Below are positions 11,056-21,893 of a stretch of DNA of 64,000 nt, piece after piece. This DNA is from Orobanche coerulescens (taxonomy: Eukaryota > Streptophyta > Magnoliopsida > Lamiales > Orobanchaceae): NCBI GenBank assembly GCA_033398695.1, contig CM065818.1, positions 81,960,092 through 82,024,091 of the forward strand, read 5' to 3'. Under the pieces are notes generated by a model, which worked only from the letters and a program-made list of their open reading frames with translations, was not told where the DNA came from and ran no database searches. Within the stretch, counting starts at the first letter, position 1. Each line of letters starts with the position of its first letter. The translations under genes and the position numbers were made by a program.

Positions 11056-12456
11056 ATACTTGATTCTGGTGCTAGTTCTCATATTTGTACCGTGAATCAG
11101 GATCTGGAACAAAGTAGGAAGATTGGAGCTGGAGAAGTTATGATCACAGTCGGAAGCGGGCATAGTGTCGAGGCGACCGACATAGGATCACTTCTTTTGG
11201 GTTTAGAATACGGTTTTGTTTTGACTTTAGAAGATGTACTTGTTTTGACCAAGGGGCACAAAAACATTGTATCTATTCCGGTCATGGACCGAAAGGGCTT
11301 TTCATTTTTCATTGGTGATGGTTCCTACAAAATTTATTTTAGAAATAAACTAGTGGGTACTGCTACATTGTTGAATGGATTGTATCATCTAAATCTCAGC
11401 AACAAAGTAGTTGTGAATACTATGACTAGAAAACGTGGTAGGGATGAAACCAATCAAGTTTTGAAATGGCATCTTAGACTTGGTCATATTGGTCAGACCA
11501 AAGTTTACAAGATGGAAAAAGATGGAGTTATGGGTCCATTGGGATCGGATCCCTTTCCTACTTGTGAATCTTGCCTTAAAGGCAAAATGACTAAGTCCCC
11601 CTTCACAGGGACTTTTGTAAGAGTCGCTGATAAACTGGGATTAATCCATACCGACGTATGTGGTGCTTTGGAAGCAGCACGTGATGGATATCAATATTTC
11701 ATTACGTGTACAGATGATCATACTAGGTATGGTTATGTATACTTAATGAAACATAAATCCGAGGCCTTTGAGAAATTCCAGGAATTCAAGGCCCTAGTCG
11801 AGAAACAAACTGGTAATCATATCAAAGCACTTCCTTCGGACCGAGGTGGCGAGTATATGAGTACGGAGTTTGACGACTTCCTTAAGGAACATGGAATAGT
11901 TTCACAACTAACACCTCCAGGTACTCCTCAGTTAAATGGTGTGTCAGAAAGAAGGAACCGGACCCTGTTGAACATGGTCCATTCCATGCTGGGCTATACT
12001 GACTTGCCGATTTACCTGTAAGGGTATGCACTCCTAACTGCCACTTATATCTTAAACAGATGTCCTTCCAAATCCATTCCTAAAAGTCCACATGAGATAT
12101 GGGAGGGAAGGAAACCATGTCTTAATCATATTAGGATTTGGGGATGTCCCGCCTATGTCAAGAAGACTAAGGTGGAAAAGTTGGAAGCTAGGTCCGCGAA
12201 GGGACGTTTCATTGGATTCCCGTCTGGGATAATGGGATATCTATTCTACATGCCCAAAGATCGAAAGATCGTTGTTGCTTTACAAGCACACTTCCTGGAA
12301 GATGAGTTCATTCAGGAAGGCGGAGCAGGTAGAAGTATTTCTTTAAAAGAATACAATGAAACTCCTCGGGAGACACCTGTGCAAGAAACTGGAATCGAAC
12401 TTTCTGAAACACAAGTACAACCACCTCGTACATCTAGTAGGGTCTCATTTACCTGA
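11056..12456 (+). pseudogene. pol: Copia-1 protease and integrase region
   Basis: In the same frame as gag, LDSGASSHIC (from 11059) gives the aspartic protease active site. The pre-integrase zinc finger follows (HLRLGHIG ... CESCLKGKM, about 11470-11590). The integrase core has all three acidic positions visible: HTDVCGAL (near 11650), SDRGGEYMS (near 11836) and NGVSERRN (near 11935). A TAA at 12019-12021 replaces the Trp codon seen in Copia-2. The frame continues through the integrase C-terminal part (AHFLEDEF) until a 2-bp deletion near 12441 shifts it. Products would mature the polyprotein and insert the cDNA. Confidence 0.92.
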
Positions 12457-13402
12457 GAGGTATGGGATTGTGCACTTGGAGGAGCTGGGTCTCTATGAGG
12501 TTCCAAGTGATAGCCAAGAGACCGACCCGACGACCTATGACCAAGCGATGGTGGATGTAGACTCCGCGAAATGGCGTGAAGCTATGGAATCTGAGATAGA
12601 CTCGATGCATGTCAATCAGGTCTGGACTCTAGTAGACCTCCCCAAGGGCATAGTGCCCATTGGGAATAAGTGGACCTACAAGAGAAAGACTGATGGTGAT
12701 GGCAAGGTTGACGCCTATAAGGCCAGGCTTGTGGCAAAGGGTTATACCCAAAAGGAAGGGATCGATTACCACGATACCTTCTCGCCCGTAGCCATGATCA
12801 AGTCTATTCGCATGATGCTTGCTATAGCTGCCTACCAAGATTATGAGATATGGCAAATGGACGTAAAGACGGCTTTCCTTAATGGATTCCTCGTGGAGGA
12901 AATCTATATGGAGCAGCCTAAAGGCTTTGTGTCCGAAGTCGATATTCAGAAAGTGTGCAAGCTTTAGCGTTCCATTTATGGACTGAAGCAAGCGTCACAT
13001 AGTTGGAACCTTCGTTTTGACGCGGCAGTCAAAGAGTATGACTTTGTGCAAAATGAAGAGGAACCTTGTGTATACAAGAAGGTTAGTGGGAGCAAGATCG
13101 CATCCTTAGTACTATATGTAGATGACATTCTACTAATAGGAAATGATGTGGGAATGCTCAGTTCTGTGAAAGCTTGGCTTTCGAGTAATTTCTCCATGAA
13201 AGACTTGGGAGAAGCTACCTATATTCTTGGTATTCGACTCTACCAGGATAGAGCGAAGAGTACAATAGGTCTTTCCCAAGCCCTCTATATAGATAAAATC
13301 TTAAAGCGATTTAAGATGGATGATTCTAAAAGAGGGTTCCTACCGATGCAACATGGAATAAAACTCTCCTTGAAGATGTGTCCTCAAAGTGAGGAACAAT
13401 GA
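12457..13402 (+). pseudogene. pol: Copia-1 reverse transcriptase
   Basis: After the frameshift the second forward frame carries the copia RT: WREAMESEIDSM, NKWTYKRKTDGDG, ARLVAKGYTQKEG, DVKTAFLNGFL, YGLKQA and the catalytic YVDDILLIGND near 13114-13146. It is broken by a TAG at 12965-12967, where Copia-2 reads Gln. A TGA at 13400-13402 occurs at the identical site in Copia-2, so it predates both insertions. The enzyme copies element RNA into cDNA. Confidence 0.93.
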
Positions 13403-14065
13403 AAGGAAATGAGTAATATACCATATGCTTCGACCGTGGGTAGCCTTATGTATGCTATGTTGTGTACGAGACCTGACATTGCACATGATGTAAGCGTGGT
13501 GAGTAGGTTTCAGGCAAACCCAGGTAGGGAACATTGGACTGCCGTAAAGAACGTTCTCAAGTACTTGATAAGGACTAGAGATATGGTTCTGATGTATGGC
13601 GGTGGAGATTTGGATGTGGTGGGATTCACTGATTCGGACTTCCAAGGACTGAAGGACGACTCGATGTCTACTTCTGGCTACATATTTACTCTTAATGGAG
13701 GAGCAGTATCTTGGCGTAGCGCCAAGCAAAGCGTGACTGCTGATTCCACCTGTCAGGCTGAGTATCAAGCGGCCTCGGAGGCTTCCAAGGAAGGGTTCTG
13801 GATTAAGAAGTTTCTGGGAGAACTTCAAGTGATACCATGTGCTGACCTGCCTGTTCCACTGTACTGCGACAACGACGGAGCTGTAGCGCAGGCCAAGGAG
13901 CCGAGGTTTCACAACAGCACAAAACATATTGAGAGGAAGTATCACCTCATAAGAGAATTTGTTCGCAAGGGATACATTGTGCTGCACAGAGTAGACTCAG
14001 CCGACAACGTCGCTGATCCACTGACCAAGCCACTTTCTCAGACTAGCTTGCAGCGTCATCTATAG
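13403..14065 (+). pseudogene. pol: Copia-1 RNase H and polyprotein C-terminus
   Basis: The frame continues with IPYASTVGSLMYAMLC and DIAHDVSVVSRFQ, then the RNase H domain (GFTDSDFQG near 13622, SVTADSTCQAEYQAASEA near 13731, LYCDNDGAVAQA near 13860, TKHIERKYHLI near 13920) and the usual copia terminus ADPLTKPLSQ. The frame ends at TAG 14063-14065. The acidic positions of the domain are present. It degrades RNA in the hybrid during cDNA synthesis. It is separated from RT only by the shared TGA. Confidence 0.92.
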
Positions 14066-14105
14066 AATATGGGTATTAGATACCATAGTGTGTGGCATTG
14101 AGTGC

Positions 14106-14115
14106 AAGTGGGAGA
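14106..14115 (+). other. Copia-1 polypurine tract
   Basis: AAGTGGGAGA directly precedes the 3' LTR (boundary bases at 14116-14117), the standard copia PPT position. Confidence 0.85.
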
Positions 14116-14116
14116 T

Positions 14117-16127
14117 TGTTAGGAATATGCCCTCGAATGCCACTCAGAGGATGTTGAGTGAGGGTATTGTACTTGTAATTATGTAAATCATTTATATAAG
14201 GCAATGAATGTTTCTTTATTTACTGGTAGTTACTGGCGTTCCTAACTCGTAAATATACGTATAGAAACTAGTCTATGTATTTGAGAGAAAAACGTTCCAC
14301 TCCTTATTGGATAAGGTGGTCGGCACTGGAAAGGTTTATAGCTCAAATACTTAATCGTTCGCAAGTCGATGAAACTTGACTGGGCATTAAGTTTATGTGA
14401 AGACTTGTATGACGTGTTCTTTGACATGGAGAGTGCCTGTCGAATGCTAATGGTTAGTGGGAGCACACATTATAGGTATGCTAATTGGATTAGTATACTC
14501 GAACCGACTCACCCTCGATTCGTCACACGGATTTCACTCCGGGACAGTCAATGACGGAATCGAAAGGTTGTGATAGGTATTCGTGAACCTTCGACTTGAG
14601 GATTTAGTAGGGATGTGCTTGTGATGTCAAGATTTTCATTAGAGTAGTTCGACCCTATAAACCGGGAGGTGGGGGTCAACCTCGACGTGCATCTTGACGG
14701 GCAAGTAGCAGGTCCTACTTAATACCAAGATAGAATTCTTTCTCCCGTTAGTGAGCGGGTTATATGTCCTATGCGGTTATTGGCAGATGAGATCATAAGT
14801 CTTTGGCCAAAGCATTGGAGCTAGTTGTATTAGATACACGACAGCTCGATGATCTCGATTTGCATTAACGCATGCATAGCGTCAAGTACAGATAGGGTTT
14901 GACTGACCGTGACCCTATAACTTGATCGGGACATTTGAAAGAAGGGTTTATACGTATACTGGTATTCACGACAGAATGGTTCTTGAATGATCCCAATCAT
15001 TTATTCTCAGTTGGGGTACAGTGTAGGCCGCCAGGCTGGCTAGGTGGTGCTACTACTCTTTGGTTCCTCCCATTGTTGACTGAGACGAACCTACCGAGTC
15101 GCGCAATAGGGTTGACGACGGAATGAATCGAGCTTGTTCTCTTATTATAAATATTATATATTGGATATCTAATTTATTGGACATTGGATGTCTAATTGAT
15201 TTTGGGACATTGGATGTCTAAATTAATTTATTGGATAAATTAATTTACGGCCTAATAAAATAAATATATTACTGGGTGATTAATTTAATTCATGAATATA
15301 ATTATTTCTTGGAGAAATTAATTATGTTATTTTGTATTTGATATGATTAATAAATTGGATTAATTAAACGACATAAATACATCGGAACGGAATAGGAGTT
15401 TATCTGTTTGGACTCACGGGAGTCCGAAACGAACCGAACTCGTCCCGGCTCCTTCTAGATGGCCATCCCATTTTCCCTTCTCTTTCCTTTTGGTCATAGT
15501 CTTCACCTTAGTTGGTGGATGACTTGAATTATCAAGGGAACAAGATCTTTTAATTAATTCATTTTAATTATTTGGTCTTGATTTGGGAGGATTTTATGGG
15601 GAATAAAATGAAGACTCTCATCACTTGTTTGAACAAGCTTCCAAACGTGAGGATAGGGAGAGAGAGATAGACTTTGAGTTTAACACTCATCTTCATCTTC
15701 TTCATTCACTTCTTCTTCATTTTTCTTGGAGAAAAATTGAGAGAAAATTATTGAGAGATATATTATACACTTAGAGTGTAGTAATAAAAGCTTCATCACT
15801 TGATTCTAGCCGTAACCTTAGAGGTTAATTGAGTGTTGTTGTTGCGATCGTCTTTCCGGCGCGTGGCAAGTAGAGACGCGGTGTTTTCGGCGTTGGATCG
15901 TTCAAGGGCTTGGAGCGGATTGAACTCGTAGAGATCAAACTAAAGCTTGGGGAATAGCTCAAGAGAAGGTTACCATTTAATCAACAGACTTCGAGGGTTA
16001 GTTTCTTACGACTCTTGTTTTTCGTTTACATATTTGTATATACGTAGCTCGATCGATCCTCGTCGGGATTCGGATCGAATTAATTTTCATTTTACCGCTT
16101 CTCGTTTTTAGGCATTGAATCCCAACA
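14117..16127 (+). repeat. Copia-1 3' LTR (2011 bp)
   Basis: It matches the 5' LTR from TGTTAGGAATATGCCC to the terminal CCCAACA. Scattered substitutions and one short deletion near 16100 separate them. The TSD ATAAC follows at 16128-16132. Confidence 0.95.
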
Positions 16128-16814
16128 ATAACATAATTACCTCGTACCTTTTTAACAAAATGCATGAAACAGAAAAGTTAAAAGCGAGAGTCACGTTTCA
16201 AGTAAGTTTTTGGTAGACCTCATTTGAGTTTTAACAATCAAATTTTTGAAAACCTGCAATGCAAGATGAATATAAAATATAAGTAGTTTGAGTTCTCAAA
16301 AGTTTATGGTGTGGAGATCATCATACAGAAATCAAACTTTTCCTTTCTTGAAGGATGTTTTAAAATGAAATTTACGTGACTTCCAAAAACATTCAAAACT
16401 TTAAAGTATCGATTTGATAAACCTTTTTAGTGTAACCACGCCAAAAAATTACTCTTGTAAAAACGATTCATACAAGGATACATATATATATACATATATA
16501 CATATACACCGGCAAATTACAAAAATGAAACAAGTATGGAGTACGTATTCACAATTTACATTTAACTCCTCATCATTACACAAATATATCCCACAAGCTC
16601 GTGTAACACGAGACACAACATATAGTGGGGAGACTTACATCAAGAGATCGCACGAAGATGATGGCTGCACCTTGATACTAATCACGACCGACATTACAGA
16701 CGACGCGTCGCGACACGACTCAGTCAGACAAAATCTGATAAGACAAGACTCGACTTGCACATAACTCGACCCGATACCCTAGGTTTCCGCGACCTAAGAT
16801 CTGATACCATATTA
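16128..16814 (-). other. TRG-1 5' leader, remainder (unit A)
   Basis: This is the continuation of the TRG-1 leader to the right of Copia-1, matching 34803-35479 of unit B. It is non-coding. It includes a (TA)n-rich microsatellite near 16483-16512 and the PBS near its right end. No coding domain is seen. Confidence 0.75.
16799..16810 (-). other. TRG-1 primer-binding site, unit A
   Basis: The minus strand reads TGGTATCAGATC, matching the complement of initiator tRNA-Met except for one base. It lies four bases from the LTR end at 16815. Confidence 0.85.
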
Positions 16815-17896
16815 TGTAACACCCCCAAACCAATTGGGAATATTACAGCGCCGCAGACCCTCTCCGTGAGGATCTACCAGGCTAAAAGCGGAAAACACAA
16901 CATATAGATACATGCCAACATGGCTAATAACGAATCACTAGACCGATTTGGTCTTTTACCATGACATGCACATCGAACATACATAACTCTTTCTCATAAC
17001 TAATGCCCACGCAGGGGTTGGAATACATCAACGTTCCCATAAAATGGGAGAATAACACAACGGAGAGACAAACAACAAAACTCTACCGAAATACTCAACG
17101 ACTGGTCTTCATGTGATTAGTATCGTCGTCTTCCATCACACTTCATACCGATCCTATGATCCGCTCCCCAGCAACCTGCAAGTACCTGGACGCAATAAAA
17201 ACATCCACCCCCCGAATACTCGGGGGTTAGCAAAACTCCACTGTTTTGCTAGTGCAAGTATAAAATACAAATACAAGCCATACATATGATACTCCAGTAG
17301 CAATAATCGTGAACATACTCCCCGAGACAATTTACTTGATCATAACAATTCAAATCATGAAAGGTGGGAATGGAACCCATATACATCTAACAAAAACCTT
17401 TAAGATCTCGGAAGTTTTGAAAACGTTTGGGATTTAAGAATTCTCAAGTCTTCGAATCCATTTAGGGACACAGCCTGAAAGTCATTTTCCCAAAATACAA
17501 TTATGATAACAACACACGGGGTCCACGACCCAATCATACCATTACGGTTACAAAGCACGGGGTCCACGACCCGATAACAGATATCAAAATATTCCCAAGG
17601 CTTATTCACATCCCGTGCTAACAAGCCACGGACCTCAGATGCTCCCGTAGAACATACGCGAGTGAATAACCAAATGGGAAATCATATCAAATCACATGTC
17701 ACCGTGACAATAGTCATGTGACCATAACCATACTCACATTCATAGTTATCTTGGCATCGTACTAGAAAGATACAAACCTCGGAGCCTCCACGAGACGTAC
17801 CCGATTGTACAACTCATGACACGTACATCCCATAACCAAATCACAACCATAAGTTATCCCGGCATATCACTAACAAGCTACGAACCTCGGAGTCCC
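16815..17896 (-). repeat. TRG-1 5' LTR, truncated (unit A)
   Basis: Starting with tgtaacaccccc at 16815, this repeats the first 1.08 kb (plus-strand order) of the LTR at 1555. It stops at the gagtccc of one tandem block, where unrelated DNA begins. Unit B is cut at exactly the same base (36560). The missing part includes the U3 array and TATA, so this copy has no promoter. Confidence 0.88.
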
Positions 17897-18146
17897 AAAC
17901 TCGACCTTGTCGACTATCTCTAAAATTTTCACTGTCGCTGCTGCCCGTTGGTGGTGGTTTATGTGTGTTCCGAAGAAAGAGGGAGTGGTGAGGAGGAAGG
18001 AAAGAAGGATGTGCAGATCCGCAGAAGAAATAAAAATAGAGGAAGAGAATAGAGAATAAGAGGGAGCATCGGCGAAACAAATGGGAAGATAGAATTTGCA
18101 CTAGACTAATAGTTGGTCACTGAGAATTAAATTTGAATCGAGATTT
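17897..18146. other. Purine-rich anonymous segment
   Basis: About 250 bases, strongly GA-rich on the plus strand (gaaagagggagtggtgaggagg) and so CT-rich on the minus strand. They are shared with 36561-36800 of unit B but have no retrotransposon motif. Read on the minus strand it resembles a pyrimidine-rich plant 5' UTR followed by a short hydrophobic frame. That frame has no recognisable domain, and the ATG is not conserved in unit B. Confidence 0.4.
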
Positions 18147-19996
18147 TGACTGGTTGGCTAGCCCATGAATTTTCTCAACTATATGATGAATTTTGAATAA
18201 ATTCAATTGGTTTCGATTTTTACCCAATTCAAGGCGTGACATGTTATTAAATTTTTTATTAAATGATAATTAATTTGATTCTTGAGAGTTAAGTGAATAT
18301 ATTATGTACTTGAGGGATGATGATCTCAGGATCGTTGTTTTGGATATTGTTTATCATGCCGATCGTTCGTTATTGGTACATCATTGTTTCACTTCAGTGA
18401 GTTTCTATAAACCTTATTAGATATGTCGATTCTTTGAGTTCCGTTGTCATGTTGATATCGTGATATTCTGGAGTCACATTTGTGTGCCAGTTGGTATGTG
18501 TAGGATTTTTAGTCAGGCACATATAGTCATGTGTTGGTAGTTGGCCTTCTATTGGACTTTGCACATGGGAGAGAAATTCTCGGGAGACTAATTAGGTACA
18601 AGCCCACAAGTGTATTCGGTCGATATACGTTGGTGGCCTGTGCACAGACACATTTCTATTCCGAGTGTAACATGATGCCCTTCCTATGAGCCTTGGTCTG
18701 ACATTATATTTTGGTTGATTCATGCAATATGTTTGATTGCGTGTGATTAACGGTTTAAGACTACGATGCTGTTGGGTTTATACAGCGCGTATACTGTGTA
18801 TATTCCATGATTTTAATTTTGATTTGGTTGATTCATACGTCATGTTTGATTACATGTGATCTATGGTATGAGATTATGGTTTTCTCATAATTTATGTGAT
18901 CTTGTTGGAATTTATCATGTCTATGGTATTCTTAGTTAATTTTCTGGTTGGTCGTATTGGAGTTTACCTTGCTGTTGGTATTCTCGATTGTTGTTGATCC
19001 TTTGGTTGATTATACCGGAGTTTATCATGCCGATGATATTCTTGGAAAATTCTTTAGTTAATCTTGTTGGAGTTCACCATGTGGATGGTATGAATGATTG
19101 ATTATTGTTGTCGATCTTACGTGCATTTCGATTTTGTATTGATGATTCAGAACTTGTTAGCATTGATTGAGCGGCTGATTCATAGATGTATCATGTGTTC
19201 TTAGTTTTATCGTGATCCGATGGACAGAATTTTGTACAGATGGTTTATTCGATATTTATGAGTTATGATGATGTTTTGAGGATTTTGATATTGTTTGAGT
19301 ACCATTACAAATGTTTTATTTGATTTCATTACGTTTCAGAAGACAAGATGCGGAATATGGTAAAGATAGGTTCCATATGGATTATCACGAGTTGGTAAGG
19401 TTGTGATGGTGAGATTGTAAAGGTGATTCCCGACTTTGTGATTACATTGATACGAAATTATTATGTTGATGTGACCGTCATCATTGTTGAGTATTATGGC
19501 TAACCCCGTGGTTGGCTTTATTTTTAGGTACTCGGAGTTTGAGATTGTACCGGTCGTGAAGGAATGAGTTTCCAAGTGATTTTAGCTATGACATGTGATT
19601 GAAAATTGACTATTTTAACTAATTGATATTTTTCCGCTGAAAATTTTAACAATTGATTATAGCATACAATTAAACGATTTTCTGGTATTTTGCAAACATG
19701 GATATATTTTGAAAAATTGATTCCGTAAATTATTTTATCGGTACGTGTAAGCGATGACTTGACATACAGTTCAAAAATTGATTTGAGTTTTGGCGTTCTG
19801 GCCTGGTATTTTCGAATGGGATTTTGACGGTGTTTGGTCAAATCGATTATGAAAAGCGTACGAGTATTTTGGTAACGTGTTACCATCATTGGTCTTTTGG
19901 CATGACAGGAATGATTATGGAAATAATTTTGATCATGGTGGGTTCCGATGCAAACCACAGTGCTGTAATATCCCTGGAAGGTTTGGGGTTGTTACA
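18147..19996 (+). repeat. Gypsy-3 LTR remnant (left limit unknown)
   Basis: The block at about 18473-18690 (gtgtgccagttggtatgtgtagg ... gtgcacagacaca) is homologous to the mid-LTR of Gypsy-1 at about 22850-23040. The right end at 19996 has the Ty3/gypsy LTR end (gtaatatcc ... tttgggg ... gttaca). Between them are short diverged direct repeats of a ggagttta(c/t)c(a/t)tg-type phrase (about 18900-19090). No interior of this family is present. A piece (about 18345-18955) reappears inverted at 40850-41462. Confidence 0.7.
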
Positions 19997-20349
19997 CATA
20001 TTGTAATACCCGTATTTTTCTTTTCTATATTTTTTTATTCTAGCGACTCGCTTGTGTTCATTGATATATTTTGGACATGTTTTGTTCGGTACTTTTCATC
20101 ATTCTAGCGAGTTTTGATATTGTTTTGGATTAATTGTCATGTTATTTCGACTTTTCCATGTTTGGGTTCGAGTCTTGTGAATCTTGTTCGAAACTGTTGT
20201 TTTATTGTTCCTACTAGTTCACTCAACATTTATAGTCCTGTTGTAAGCTCCAAAGTTGTTATTCGATCTCGTATCATGATCTTTCTGACATTTGGTCCAT
20301 TTCGTAATATTTCAATGTTTTGGGTACTTGCTTACGTGCTTGTTTTTAC
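19997..20349 (+). repeat. Diverged TRG-1-type 3' interior fragment (unit B copy)
   Basis: Nearly identical to 1202-1554 and placed identically between the Gypsy-3 LTR end and the TRG-1 LTR. It is non-coding. Confidence 0.55.
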
Positions 20350-21091
20350 TGTAACACCCCCAAACCAATTGGGAATATTACAGCGCCGCAGTCCCTCTCC
20401 GTGAGGATCTACCAGGCTAAAATCGGAAAACACAATGTATAGATACATGCCAACATGGCTAATAAAGAATCACTAGACCGATTTGGTCTTTTAGCACGAC
20501 ATATATATCGAACATACATAACTCTTTCTCATAACTCATGCCCACGCAGGGGTTGGAATACATCAACATTCCCATAAAATGGAAGAATAATACAATGGAG
20601 AGACAAACAAGAAAACTCTACCGAAATACTCGACGACTGGTCTTCATGTGATTAGTATCGTCGTCTTCCATCACCCTTCGTACCGATCCTATGATCTGCT
20701 CCCCAGCAACCTGCAAGTACCTGGACGCAATATAGACATCCACCCCGCAAATACTCGGGGGTTAGCAAAACTCCACTTTTTGCTAATGCAAGTATAAAAT
20801 ACAAATACAAGCCATACATATCATACTCCAATACACAATAATCGTGAACATACTCCCTGAGACAATTTACTTGATCAAAACAATTCAAATCATGAAAGGT
20901 GGGAATGGAACACATAAAAACCTTAAAGATCTCGGGATTTTTGAAAATGTTTGGGATTTAAGAATTCTCAATTCTTCAAAACCATTTAGGGACACAACCC
21001 AAAAGTCATTTTTCCAAAATACAATTATGATAACAACACACGGGGTCCACGACACAATCATACCATTCTGGTCACAAATCACGGGGTCCAC
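20350..21091 (-). repeat. TRG-1 3' LTR, unit B, left part (interrupted by Gypsy-1)
   Basis: This matches 1555-2305. It breaks at 21091 within a cacggggtccac phrase, which is the target of Gypsy-1. The LTR resumes at 30537. The TSD copy TCCAC is at 21087-21091. Confidence 0.9.
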
Positions 21092-21307
21092 TGTAATACC
21101 CGGTTGTAATTCAGTAATTATCATTCAGTAATTGATACTCAGTAATTTTCACTCATTATTAATCATTTGTCACTCAGATTCAGTCATGGTATTCATCATT
21201 CAGAGTAATTGTATCGTGTATCAATCGTCATTCATCACTAATCTGATTGGAGTTTCGTGCCGTGTTTATCGTCATGGTCATTTTCGTTGCGAGCTGTGCG
21301 TGAGGAG

Positions 21308-21873
21308 TAGCGCACGCTACGTACTCATTCTAGCGTACGCTAATTGGGTATAGGTAGCGCACGCTACCACTCAGCATTAGCGCACGCTAAGGTTACCCTG
21401 GCTGCAGTCCAGAAGGTACTGGACTGCAGGTGAGTTATAAGTAGCGCACGCTACGAATGGTAAGTAGCGCGCGCTAGTGAGTTGTAGTAGCGCACGCTAA
21501 TATGTGGTGCAACGCGCGCTAAGGACAGATCAGGTTGAGTCCAGTAGCTACTGGGCTGCATTGGATTAATTCATAGCGCACGCTATGTGTTGTTTTTAGC
21601 GTACGCAACCGATTATATAGCGCACGCTAAATAATGGTTGTAGCGCACGCTATCGAGGTCAGATCAGAGAACAGGCAGTTTCTGGACTCCAGTACTGGGC
21701 ATCAAATTATTCGTTAGCGCACGCTAACTATGGGCTTTAACGTACGCTAGTAGTATGGTCGTAGCGCACGCTACAAAAGGTACGTAGCGCGCGCTACCGT
21801 GTTCGGACAGTGGGTACTGGACTACCCAAACTACTCGTTAGCGCACGCTATTCATAAGGGCTAGCGCACGCTA
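21308..21873 (+). promoter_or_regulatory. Phased TAGCGYRCGCTA palindrome array, Gypsy-1 5' LTR
   Basis: Eighteen copies start at 21308, 21331, 21355, 21378; 21442, 21465, 21488, 21510; 21574, 21597, 21618, 21641; 21715, 21738, 21762, 21785; 21839 and 21862. Most are TAGCGCACGCTA. They form four full quartets and a final pair, with 21-24 bp steps inside groups and 54-74 bp between groups. Spacers contain GTCCAG...CTGGAC palindromes (21407-21424, 21539-21556) or decayed versions. The TATA box starts 24 bp after the last motif start. Confidence 0.92.
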
Positions 21874-21885
21874 ACCTGGACTGGC

Positions 21886-21893
21886 TATAAATT
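21886..21893 (+). promoter_or_regulatory. TATA box, Gypsy-1 5' LTR
   Basis: TATAAATT immediately follows the palindrome array and precedes a CT-containing leader (tctctttctctcg). This is the expected core promoter at the U3/R boundary. Confidence 0.75.

Larger units (their letters stand above)
6513..16127 (+). mobile_element. Copia-1: complete but defective Ty1/copia retrotransposon (9.6 kb)
   Basis: Two near-identical LTRs (6513-8531 and 14117-16127) bound an interior with PBS, gag, protease, integrase, RT, RNase H and PPT in Ty1/copia order. The TSD ATAAC is at 6508-6512 and 16128-16132. The uninterrupted target is visible in unit B near 34795-34806, which confirms both ends. The high LTR similarity indicates a fairly recent insertion. 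Even so, the polyprotein has four nonsense codons and a 2-bp deletion, so this copy is not autonomous. Confidence 0.97.

Noticed and set aside
13340..13987. A 215-codon antisense ORF opposite Copia-1 RNase H (and a similar one at 41570-41992).
   Set aside because: It is a shadow of the real coding strand. No independent domain or start context is seen.
16483..16512. The TA-rich run as a promoter or origin.
   Set aside because: It is a simple TA microsatellite in the TRG-1 leader, also present in unit B, without further promoter context.
17841..18101. A minus-strand frame with a hydrophobic start as a secreted host protein.
   Set aside because: It crosses the LTR junction, has no stable start codon in the unit B copy and no recognisable domain.
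21308..21873. Regular short repeats with near-constant spacing look superficially like a CRISPR array.
   Set aside because: The repeats are 12 bp and lie in a plant LTR promoter. Spacers are only about 10-12 bp within groups and are conserved between copies. There are no cas genes.
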